Assembly: GCA_012841225.1 (NCBI GenBank)
Contig: DUVD01000188.1
Location: forward strand, 1-5,472
Direction of reading: 5' to 3'
Length of the DNA stretch: 5,472 bases
Source of the DNA: Fibrobacter sp.
GTDB lineage: Bacteria > Fibrobacterota > Fibrobacteria > Fibrobacterales > Fibrobacteraceae
Part shown: one piece after another, positions 1-5,472 of the stretch
Layout: each line of letters begins with the position of its first letter
Numbering within the stretch: position 1 is the stretch's first letter
Program-made: the position numbers and the translations under genes
The notes under the pieces: model-generated
Told to the model about the DNA's origin: nothing
The model's database searches: none
The model's input: only the letters and a program-made list of their open reading frames with translations

Positions 1-132
1 AGGAGCCCCATCTCGAATAATATGGCTGCAGGAAACCACTGGATTCCAATAAATGGTTTAGAGGCTGGGTCTTACCTCATTCGTGTAAAGCAAGGCATAA
101 GGTCTAAAACCATTCCCTGGACAAAGAGCTAG
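1..132 (+). CDS. C-terminal fragment of a secreted protein with a T9SS type A-like sorting domain (5' end outside window)
   Basis: The reading frame is open from the first base and ends with TAG at 130-132, giving the last 43 residues of a larger protein. The fragment has the pattern of the T9SS type A sorting domain: a short 'G-x-H-x-I-x-I' strand (AAGNHWIPI), then 'GLEAGSYLIRVKQG', then a basic, hydrophobic last strand (SKTIPWTKS). In that family the 'L-x-x-G-x-Y-x-x-R/K' strand is the most conserved part, and the domain directs proteins across the outer membrane and is often removed at the cell surface. The catalytic or binding part of this protein lies outside the window, so its activity cannot be stated. 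It is convergent to the operon on the other strand and is followed 19 bases later by a hairpin terminator. The frame and stop are clear; assignment to the sorting-domain family rests on pattern only. Confidence 0.7.
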   Translation, partial: RSPISNNMAAGNHWIPINGLEAGSYLIRVKQGIRSKTIPWTKS

Positions 133-151
133 TCTGCTATAAACCCTTAAT

Positions 152-186
152 AAAAAAAGAACGCTTTTGATAGGCGTTCTTTTTTT
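152..186 (+). terminator. Rho-independent terminator of the + strand gene
   Basis: A perfect 7-bp stem (AGAACGC at 158-164 with GCGTTCT at 174-180) closes a 9-base loop. It is preceded by a run of A and followed by a run of T (to 186), which is the standard intrinsic terminator layout. It starts 19 bases after the TAG of the + strand gene. The flanking A-run and T-run can also pair, so it could work in both directions. Confidence 0.85.
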
Positions 187-214
187 ATGATTACTTTTTT
201 GCTTGCGAACTCGT

Positions 215-395
215 GCGCTTCATTGTAATGCACCATGACTCTGGGGCGCTTCATTGTAATGCATCATGACTCTGGGGCGCTTCATTGTAATGCATCATGA
301 CTCTGGGGTGCTTCATTGTAATGCATCATGACTGTGCTGTGTGTTCCATTGTAATGCAACCATGACTGTGGGGCGCTTCATTGTAATGCATCATG
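215..395. repeat. Tandem array of six ~31-bp units, intergenic
   Basis: Six head-to-tail units begin at 215, 246, 277, 308, 341 and 373. The first three are exactly 31 bp (units 2 and 3 are identical, unit 1 differs by one base). The fourth is 33 bp, the fifth 32 bp, and the last is cut at about 23 bp. The 12-base core CATTGTAATGCA is invariant in all six. The flank CATGACT is kept in the first five units, and the GC-rich joint (CTGGGGCGC) varies most. There is no unique spacer between units. The core contains the inverted repeat CATT-GT-AATG and the palindrome ATGCAT. A unit length not divisible by three, with stops in the frames checked, argues against coding. The array lies between two convergent terminators and its function is unknown. 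Confidence 0.93.
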
Positions 396-404
396 TGTGT
401 ATAT

Positions 405-447
405 AAAAGGAAAAAAGGGCTGCTTCACTATGTGAATCAGCCCTTTT
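405..447 (-). terminator. Rho-independent terminator of the minus-strand operon
   Basis: Read on the minus strand, a 10-bp stem (AAAAGGGCTG paired with CAGCCCTTTT, arms at 438-447 and 413-422) continues after one mismatch into a 5-bp upper stem (TTCAC/GTGAA) with a 3-base loop. A T-rich tract follows (TTTTTTCCTTTT, down to 405). It starts 18 bases after the stop codon of the GH18-like gene and should end the whole operon transcript. The A-rich and T-rich flanks could give partial activity in the other direction. Confidence 0.88.
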
Positions 448-464
448 AAAATCGGTTAATAAAT

Positions 465-1532
465 TTATTTCTTCTTTTTTGCTGGCTTGTAGTTAACGTC
501 AGGACGAAGAACCAAACCAGCTGTTACTAATAATGAGACTATCGGTTCACGATGATCTTGGCTTAAATCATAGACAGCGAGACCAGCTAAACCAGCTTCT
601 TTAACTTGAGATGCAATAGCCTTCATAGTAGGGATGCCAACAAAAACAACCGCTTGCGTTGAACTAACAGCTAGTTCTGATTTAGAAGACTCATCAAATG
701 TGACGGTATAGTCAGAACCATTAAAAACATTATCCATTAAATCATGATAAGGAACAAATCCTTCATTACCGCTACCAACTCCTTGATGAGCAGAACCGAA
801 GCCTGTTGCACCTATAAATGTCTTTGCATAAAGAGGAACAATTGGCACTAAACGAGAGGCATCTACACCCGCATCTGTTAATGATTTAATGCTATTTGAA
901 ACATCGACAGCACCTAAATTAGCCTTTAATTCAGGAGAATCAGCAGTCATTTGATCTTTCATAAAAACAGTAACATAATCCGCTTGGTTAAGAGTAGCAG
1001 AGTCATATACTTCCTCGCCTACGCTTGGATAAACCGTTAAAGACAAGGCGGAAGACCCTTTTGCTTGTGCTAAAGCATTAACTAATTTAGAGTAGAGTTC
1101 TTTCTCTTCAGAAGTTAAGTTTTGCCAATCGAGCTCAATACCCGCTAAATTATACTTTGCAATCCACTGTTGAACAGCAGCTACAAAAGCAGGAAGAGCA
1201 ACTTCACTTGAGGCAACTGCTTTGAATGCCTCTTCTGCTTCAAACCCACCGACAACGAGCATAACACGCACATTATTATTTGACGCTAGTTTAACTAGGT
1301 CTTCAAAATTAGGCGTATCCGAAGCGTCGGTAAAATCAAGAGTCCCTTCTGCAGATGGAGTTACACCCACATAATGTATATCGGTAACTAGATTATATTG
1401 AACATCTTTAGGATAAAACTGGCTGTATTGAACCCAATAAGGGTAAAAGCCTATTACTTTTGCCGGAGAAGCTGCTTGGGTCATGGCGATCAACACAAAG
1501 CAAATTGCTATAAAAACTTTTCTAAAACTCAT
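465..1532 (-). CDS. Exported GH18-fold protein with a substituted catalytic residue (pseudo-chitinase / glycan-binding candidate)
   Basis: A 355-residue protein with an N-terminal signal peptide (basic RK, hydrophobic stretch at 6-18, likely cleavage after TQA20). The mature part reads as one GH18 TIM barrel: first strand KVIGFYPYW (25-33), the 'GG' strand VMLVVGG (90-96), the active-site strand GIELDWQNL (131-139), VPLYAKTF (232-239), where the family has its conserved 'P-x-Y-G/A-R/K' strand, and GLAGLAVYDLSQD (314-326), matching the last strand. GH18 enzymes use DxxDxDxE, or DGxNxDFEN in the YaaH-like branch, with the last Glu as the acid. Here that position is Gln137 (codon CAA at 1122-1124), and the first Asp is Ala130. 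The usual M-x-Y-D strand also seems lost (VTVFMKD). I infer that it binds but does not cleave a glycan or peptidoglycan-like ligand. It ends in a lysine tail (KPAKKKK). It is the last gene of the operon, 15 bases after the lipoprotein gene, with AGG (1540-1542) 7 bases before ATG. Confidence 0.85.
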   Translation of the reverse strand: MSFRKVFIAICFVLIAMTQAASPAKVIGFYPYWVQYSQFYPKDVQYNLVTDIHYVGVTPSAEGTLDFTDASDTPNFEDLVKLASNNNVRVMLVVGGFEAEEAFKAVASSEVALPAFVAAVQQWIAKYNLAGIELDWQNLTSEEKELYSKLVNALAQAKGSSALSLTVYPSVGEEVYDSATLNQADYVTVFMKDQMTADSPELKANLGAVDVSNSIKSLTDAGVDASRLVPIVPLYAKTFIGATGFGSAHQGVGSGNEGFVPYHDLMDNVFNGSDYTVTFDESSKSELAVSSTQAVVFVGIPTMKAIASQVKEAGLAGLAVYDLSQDHREPIVSLLVTAGLVLRPDVNYKPAKKKK

Positions 1533-1547
1533 ACCACTACCTATTCC

Positions 1548-2225
1548 TTACTTGATTAGATAAACTGTCCCAGAGACCGTATCTTTACAATATCTATTTG
1601 GACGAAAATCAGGAGCGCCTTTGGCATTTACAAATGCTTGCTCTGGATCTGCCTCATCCCTAACTATTTCATTTTCATCAGCCTTGCAATACCTATAAGG
1701 TCGGCCTTCGATTTCACCGTAGAAGGAGTATTGAAGCTCAATTAATGTGGAATCCACTTCAAAGTTTTTAACAAAAGACAAGTCTTCTTCGGGGGTTTTG
1801 TCGAGAGAGTTAAACGGCTCCAAAACGAGCGTAAAGAGATTTACTTTAGATTCGCTGTATACTCCACCAACATAAGTACGAGGCACATTAATCTTGGCCA
1901 TTTCTTCCAATGTAGTCCACTTTTTATAAGAATCATACCCTAATAATTCATACAATTCTTGCAGCACAGCTGCATCAGCAAAAAAAGCCTTCAAGTCGGT
2001 AGAGTCTTCTTTAGAGACTGCACCTGTAGTTAGCAATTCTGCATTATTGGATTTAATCTTAGCTTGCACTTGAAAGGAAGCTAAATCTGGATTAAGTTCC
2101 AAATACTCAGACAAGACAAAATCGTTTGGTAGCAAGTCTTCTTTACTGTCTTCAGGAATCATAGAAGAGCAAGCCACAACAATTGCCACTGGGGTGAGCC
2201 ACAATAAACGTTTAAAAAATTTCAT
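1548..2225 (-). CDS. Small outer-membrane-type lipoprotein of unknown function
   Basis: From the ATG at 2225 the product has 225 residues and begins MKFFKRLLWL, followed by a hydrophobic segment and the lipobox VVAC at 16-19. Cys19 would be lipidated, and the next residues (SSM) carry no Asp at +2, so outer-membrane sorting is plausible. I chose this start because GGAGAAGG (2231-2238) sits 5 bases upstream and the signal peptide is then of standard length. An in-frame ATG at 2240 would add five residues and overlap the stop of the upstream gene by one base; it also has a weaker AAGGTG upstream. The mature part is acidic and I recognise no family. It has two similar motifs near the C-terminus, PYRYCK and PNRYCK (cysteines at 180 and 213), the only cysteines besides the lipidated one. 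Its position between a barrel gene and the GH18-like gene suggests an accessory subunit of the same envelope assembly. Confidence 0.85.
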   Translation of the reverse strand: MKFFKRLLWLTPVAIVVACSSMIPEDSKEDLLPNDFVLSEYLELNPDLASFQVQAKIKSNNAELLTTGAVSKEDSTDLKAFFADAAVLQELYELLGYDSYKKWTTLEEMAKINVPRTYVGGVYSESKVNLFTLVLEPFNSLDKTPEEDLSFVKNFEVDSTLIELQYSFYGEIEGRPYRYCKADENEIVRDEADPEQAFVNAKGAPDFRPNRYCKDTVSGTVYLIK

Positions 2226-2230
2226 AATTG

Positions 2231-2238
2231 CCTTCTCC
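2231..2238 (-). promoter_or_regulatory. Ribosome binding site deciding the lipoprotein start
   Basis: GGAGAAGG on the minus strand lies 5 bases before the ATG at 2225. It is the strongest Shine-Dalgarno-like sequence at this junction and favours the inner start over the overlapping ATG at 2240. It lies immediately after the stop codon of the upstream barrel gene, which would allow ribosomes to re-initiate. Confidence 0.6.
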
Positions 2239-2239
2239 A

Positions 2240-4381
2240 TTAAAAGTTCACCTTAACATCGGCCATGACTATAGCTTTTTCAATTTCTAGCGTTTCTTTA
2301 GTATTTAGAGCATCAAAGAACTTAACTTCGTTTGTTAACAAGCCACCTTGAACCGAAATAAAGGCATTTGGAGCTATTTTATAGCTAACACCAAGCAAGG
2401 CCAGCATTTCAGAAACATCAGAAACGCCTGCTGACATGGTAAATACGCCTGTGACTTCGTCGGTAGCACCAAACAAAAGAGGCCCTTCGCCATAATCCTT
2501 TTGTAAAAGTTGCGCACCTAATAAAAAGATCAATTGATCGGTAACACCTACACTAAAACCACCGACCAAGCGAGTTGTCTTTAAATCAGAAGTCGATTCA
2601 GTAGCCTGTTCTGCGGATACTTGCAGTAAAGCCGCCCGAGGCAAAGAAAAGATTTTTTGAAAATCTACTCCCAATCCTAAGCCCATTTGCATATACGACA
2701 AGTCGATTGATTCGCGATCTATCTTAGAAAAACGAGCATTCACAGCCACAAATTCTTTAATAGAGAGATCAAGGTCAAACATAATTCCTTGACGGTCAGG
2801 AGTAGCAAATCCTAATGGGAGAGCCATATTAATAGAAGGATCCATCTGCTGTACAGCACTCAAAGCCTCTTTGCGTTCCCAAACTTCGGCATTATAACCA
2901 TTGCGATAAAAGTGACCTAACTTGTAGTTATTATAGAGACGAGACAATACACGAGGACTGTCTCTATCGAGATCGGACTCTAAAGTAGTGCCATCTACGC
3001 TCATTAAATTTTGTTGATTTAAGACATTAGTGTTATAAATGGAAAAGTAAAGGTTTTCTAAGTTACCGCTTCGGAAATGCCCAACTAAATTTGGATCTAT
3101 AGTAGGATTGTACCAAGCATCCGCATTTAAAATTGAAGTATTCGCTTGATATACTGGAGTTGAGGCTTGTTCTGACCAAAAATTCTCATCATTTTGTAGA
3201 TAAGTGCCTTTAAGCGCCACATTGATGCCGGCAAAAGAGCCTTTAACAAAAGGTTGAACATAGAACGCATTTCCATTTTCTTTTTCTAGCGTTAAAAGTT
3301 CCCATTCTTTAGATGTTGAATTAGAAACCTGAACATAAAAAGTGGTGTCATATAAATCGTTCTGGAAATTAACTCCTTCTTGTAAAGAGTATGTGCTAGA
3401 GACTTTTTCTCTTAATGAATCCACGCGAGATTTCCATTTAGACGTGGCAAATTCGCCCTCTAAGCCAAAAGTTACAGGTAAAGAAGAGAGCATTTCTTTA
3501 GAATCAAAACCAGCATTAATAGATATTACGTGGTTAAAATCATAAAAATAAGCATTAAGTGGATTAAGACCTGAGAGAGCTCGAGTGGAACGAATGCGGT
3601 CAAAAGTATATGTATAGTTTATACCGAGATTTGCGCCGAAAGCTTCAACACCGGTTCTTGTACCCAAAAGATAGCGGTCAGACCAATCAAAATCAAAGAA
3701 GACCTGATCGTACTTTTTAGCAATAGCGCGTAAACGAGCACCCGTAACCTGAAAATAGACGTTTTCAACAGAACCTAAAGCACCGCTATTATAAATGGCA
3801 TTGATACCCTGAAGCAATCGATTGCTAGTTGTATCAAGGTTGCGTTCTGCCAAAGCTTCTACTCGACGCTCTGCAAAAATTTCAGGTTCTTGAAGGATAG
3901 AAACTTGTGGAGTAAAAAGCGTTAAAGGGGTATAACCAACTCGCATGTAACCTAAGTTAAAGTCGATTTTTTTATTTAAAATAGAACCATCGTAAGAGAA
4001 CCAGCGTCCAATTACGGGGTTGATGCCTTCTTCGTAACCTTGTTGCCAGTCCTTGTGGAGAGTCAATTCAAGATGCGCATTAGTCTCTCGACTGGGGCGT
4101 GCATCGAGTGTTAAATTTATATCGGTGTAAGCCTGGTTATCTCTAGAAGGACTATCTTCGAGGAGTTGCTTATTGGAAAGAATTGTGGAGGTCATTATTC
4201 CCGCTTTAGCAGAGCCACCAACACGCAAGCCATATACACTCGAATTCATAGAGTCGAGCTTTGAGATCAGCTCATCTTGCTTTTGAACAAGAGAAGAGTC
4301 CGTAGCCGCAAAAGCCGCTACAGCAGAAAATAAAAGAATTGTCTTAAAGGCCATTATACGCATTTCCTTATTCAAATTCAT
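2240..4381 (-). CDS. Outer-membrane beta-barrel protein, complete (paralogue of the gene upstream)
   Basis: A 713-residue protein with a signal peptide (hydrophobic ILLFSAVAAFA, cleavage near residue 25-26). A short polar helix follows (about 28-48, with leucine/isoleucine/methionine at 31, 38, 39, 42 and 45), possibly a small coiled coil before the barrel. The rest alternates polar and hydrophobic residues with many aromatic residues at strand ends (for example NLGINYTYTF, NAFYVQPFVKG), and the chain ends in VKVNF. A C-terminal Phe is the usual signal for insertion by the Bam complex. I know no named family for it; a porin or surface-assembly role is inference. It is clearly related to the protein encoded just upstream (see findings). 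The start at 4381 is backed by AGGGGG 7 bases upstream. An alternative ATG at 4354 (residue 10) has AAGGAA at 9 bases and would give a shorter, more typical signal peptide. It shares one base with the alternative lipoprotein start. Confidence 0.88.
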   Translation of the reverse strand: MNLNKEMRIMAFKTILLFSAVAAFAATDSSLVQKQDELISKLDSMNSSVYGLRVGGSAKAGIMTSTILSNKQLLEDSPSRDNQAYTDINLTLDARPSRETNAHLELTLHKDWQQGYEEGINPVIGRWFSYDGSILNKKIDFNLGYMRVGYTPLTLFTPQVSILQEPEIFAERRVEALAERNLDTTSNRLLQGINAIYNSGALGSVENVYFQVTGARLRAIAKKYDQVFFDFDWSDRYLLGTRTGVEAFGANLGINYTYTFDRIRSTRALSGLNPLNAYFYDFNHVISINAGFDSKEMLSSLPVTFGLEGEFATSKWKSRVDSLREKVSSTYSLQEGVNFQNDLYDTTFYVQVSNSTSKEWELLTLEKENGNAFYVQPFVKGSFAGINVALKGTYLQNDENFWSEQASTPVYQANTSILNADAWYNPTIDPNLVGHFRSGNLENLYFSIYNTNVLNQQNLMSVDGTTLESDLDRDSPRVLSRLYNNYKLGHFYRNGYNAEVWERKEALSAVQQMDPSINMALPLGFATPDRQGIMFDLDLSIKEFVAVNARFSKIDRESIDLSYMQMGLGLGVDFQKIFSLPRAALLQVSAEQATESTSDLKTTRLVGGFSVGVTDQLIFLLGAQLLQKDYGEGPLLFGATDEVTGVFTMSAGVSDVSEMLALLGVSYKIAPNAFISVQGGLLTNEVKFFDALNTKETLEIEKAIVMADVKVNF

Positions 4382-4388
4382 ATCAATA

Positions 4389-4394
4389 CCCCCT
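4389..4394 (-). promoter_or_regulatory. Ribosome binding site of the complete barrel gene, overlapping the upstream stop
   Basis: AGGGGG on the minus strand lies 7 bases before the ATG at 4381 and shares its first two bases with the TAG stop (4393-4395) of the upstream barrel gene. This overlap suggests translational coupling of the two barrel genes. A second candidate, AAGGAA at 4364-4369, would serve the in-frame ATG at 4354. Confidence 0.5.
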
Positions 4395-5472
4395 AAAATT
4401 CCACGTTGATGGAGGCTTCAATAATCGACTGAGAAAATTTGTGCTCGTAAGAGCCGCTAGCATCAGTCGTCACATTGTAATAAATAGGCAAGTTCGTGGT
4501 AGTGTACTCATCGCCATTGGTCTCAGCTACCTTAATAGCAGACGTATTGTAACTGTTCGCCACTGAGATCATGCCATAATTAATTGAAAACCAAGCGTTT
4601 TCAGCAAAACTATAATCAAGACCTACCATCCACTGCATTTGTTTTCCCGTAAGCATAGGAGCAGAAGCGCCTGGGCTAAGTAATGAATTGAATGAAGAAG
4701 CAATGTCGTTCATTTCCATGCTAATCATCTGAAAACCGCCTGTAACACCAAGGCGAGGCAAATACTGAACATAGAAGCCTGCATTCACAAAGTCAGTATT
4801 TAATTCAGAAGAACCTGAGTTCAAGACTTCTACTTTACGATTAGAATGCTTGTAGCTTCCAGAAAGTTCAAGGGGTAAAGCAAAACCGAGCATCTTAAAG
4901 ACGTCTATTTTAGCGCCGCCACCGTATTCCATATAAGAGGCCTTGTCGAACAAAGCGAGAGGCTTCACTTGAGAAAACACACTCAACAGGCCTTGCGCTT
5001 CTGCAAAATCACTCCAGTTTGCAGTAAAGTTAGCTGTGGCGCCCATTCTATTAGAAGTAGCCAACCCGTTAGGCAAAGCCAATTGAAGGGTTGGGTCAGA
5101 AAGAGACTCTATTAAAGCGAGTTCGCTTTTTGTATAAATGGTCGAAGTCCAAGAGCTCTTTGTGAAAGGAGCAATATTATAGCTATCTGTTTGACCACTA
5201 GCCAAATTTCCATCGTCTGTGCCTAAAGAAGTTGATACAGGCGTATATTTTGGGGTAAAGTGATACAAGGCACCAAAAGTGGAGTAAAGAGGCGAGTTGA
5301 CGCCATACTTAATAGTTTCGCCATCTATGTCGGTATTTAAAATGCGACGAGCAAAAAACTGCGGTGACTGAGCTAGGTTATTAAACCAGCTGCTGTCGTT
5401 TCGAAGTGCGTTAACATTTAATAAAACGCCCCATTTGTCATCGGCTTTATAACCTGCATTAAGAGTCAAAAG
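4393..5472 (-). CDS. Outer-membrane beta-barrel protein, C-terminal part (5' end outside window)
   Basis: The frame is open to the window edge, so this is the C-terminal 359 residues or so of a longer protein. The TTG at 5467-5469 is an internal leucine codon, not a credible start: no ribosome site or signal peptide can be placed there, and the aligned paralogue has nearly 400 residues before this point. The sequence has the amphipathic, aromatic, Gly/Asn/Ser-rich strands of an outer-membrane barrel and ends in IEASINVEF, with the terminal Phe expected for Bam-dependent insertion. It shares blocks with the complete barrel protein downstream, such as DPTLQLALPNGLATSNRMG here against DPSINMALPLGFATPDRQG there. 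The downstream gene starts 11 bases after its TAG stop. The promoter and any further operon members lie beyond the window. Transported substrate or partner is unknown. Confidence 0.83.
   Translation of the reverse strand, partial: LLTLNAGYKADDKWGVLLNVNALRNDSSWFNNLAQSPQFFARRILNTDIDGETIKYGVNSPLYSTFGALYHFTPKYTPVSTSLGTDDGNLASGQTDSYNIAPFTKSSWTSTIYTKSELALIESLSDPTLQLALPNGLATSNRMGATANFTANWSDFAEAQGLLSVFSQVKPLALFDKASYMEYGGGAKIDVFKMLGFALPLELSGSYKHSNRKVEVLNSGSSELNTDFVNAGFYVQYLPRLGVTGGFQMISMEMNDIASSFNSLLSPGASAPMLTGKQMQWMVGLDYSFAENAWFSINYGMISVANSYNTSAIKVAETNGDEYTTTNLPIYYNVTTDASGSYEHKFSQSIIEASINVEF

Noticed and set aside
215..395. The repeat array as a CRISPR array
   Set aside because: Units follow each other directly with no unique spacers, the variation lies inside the unit, and no cas gene is in the window.
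215..395. Small peptide genes in the repeat array
   Set aside because: ATG codons recur in each unit, but the 31-base period shifts the frame. The frames I read stop within about 13-16 codons, and no ribosome site precedes them.
215..395. Array units as integron attC sites
   Set aside because: attC sites are longer, flank gene cassettes and end in a conserved GTTRRRY box. Here the units are 31 bp, directly adjacent, lack that box and have no cassettes or integrase nearby.
465..1532. Calling the GH18-fold gene an active chitinase
   Set aside because: The catalytic Glu is replaced by Gln137 and other motif positions are altered, so only the fold, not the activity, is supported.
3342..3545. 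A 67-codon open frame on the + strand
   Set aside because: It lies wholly inside the complete barrel gene on the opposite strand, has no ribosome site and shows no recognisable protein features, so it is a shadow frame.
5467..5469. TTG as the true start of the truncated barrel gene
   Set aside because: The frame stays open to the window edge, no signal peptide follows, and the paralogue has a long N-terminal part before the aligned region.

Overview
The window looks like a chromosomal piece of a Gram-negative, AT-leaning bacterium with an outer membrane. Three things suggest this: two large beta-barrel-type proteins that each end in phenylalanine, a lipobox lipoprotein, and a downstream fragment whose C-terminus resembles the type IX secretion (T9SS) sorting domain. 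This combination would suit Fibrobacterota (Fibrobacter-like) or a Bacteroidota relative. I favour Fibrobacterota, but that is inference from protein style and not from a marker gene.

Layout. Positions 1-132 hold the end of a + strand gene encoding a putative T9SS-type C-terminal domain, followed by an intrinsic terminator (152-186). Positions 215-395 hold a tandem array of six units of about 31 bp. A second strong hairpin terminator (405-447) serves the minus-strand genes. The array therefore lies between two convergent terminators and overlaps no gene. From 465 to the right-hand edge everything is one minus-strand gene string. In transcription order it is: an outer-membrane barrel protein cut by the window edge (4393-5472), a complete paralogous barrel protein (2240-4381), a small lipoprotein (1548-2225, or to 2240), and an exported GH18-fold protein (465-1532). 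The gaps are 11 bp, a 1-bp overlap (or 14 bp, depending on the lipoprotein start) and 15-22 bp. No terminator is visible between the genes, so this is almost certainly one operon whose promoter lies outside the window.

How the genes may work together. All four products carry, or by homology should carry, export signals and should end up in or at the outer membrane. The most striking detail is in the last gene. Its GH18 active-site strand has glutamine where the catalytic glutamate should be, so it looks like a binding protein (a pseudo-chitinase or lectin) and not a hydrolase. A reasonable hypothesis is an outer-membrane or surface assembly of two related barrels, a lipoprotein and a non-catalytic glycan-binding protein. 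The substrate and role cannot be read from the sequence.
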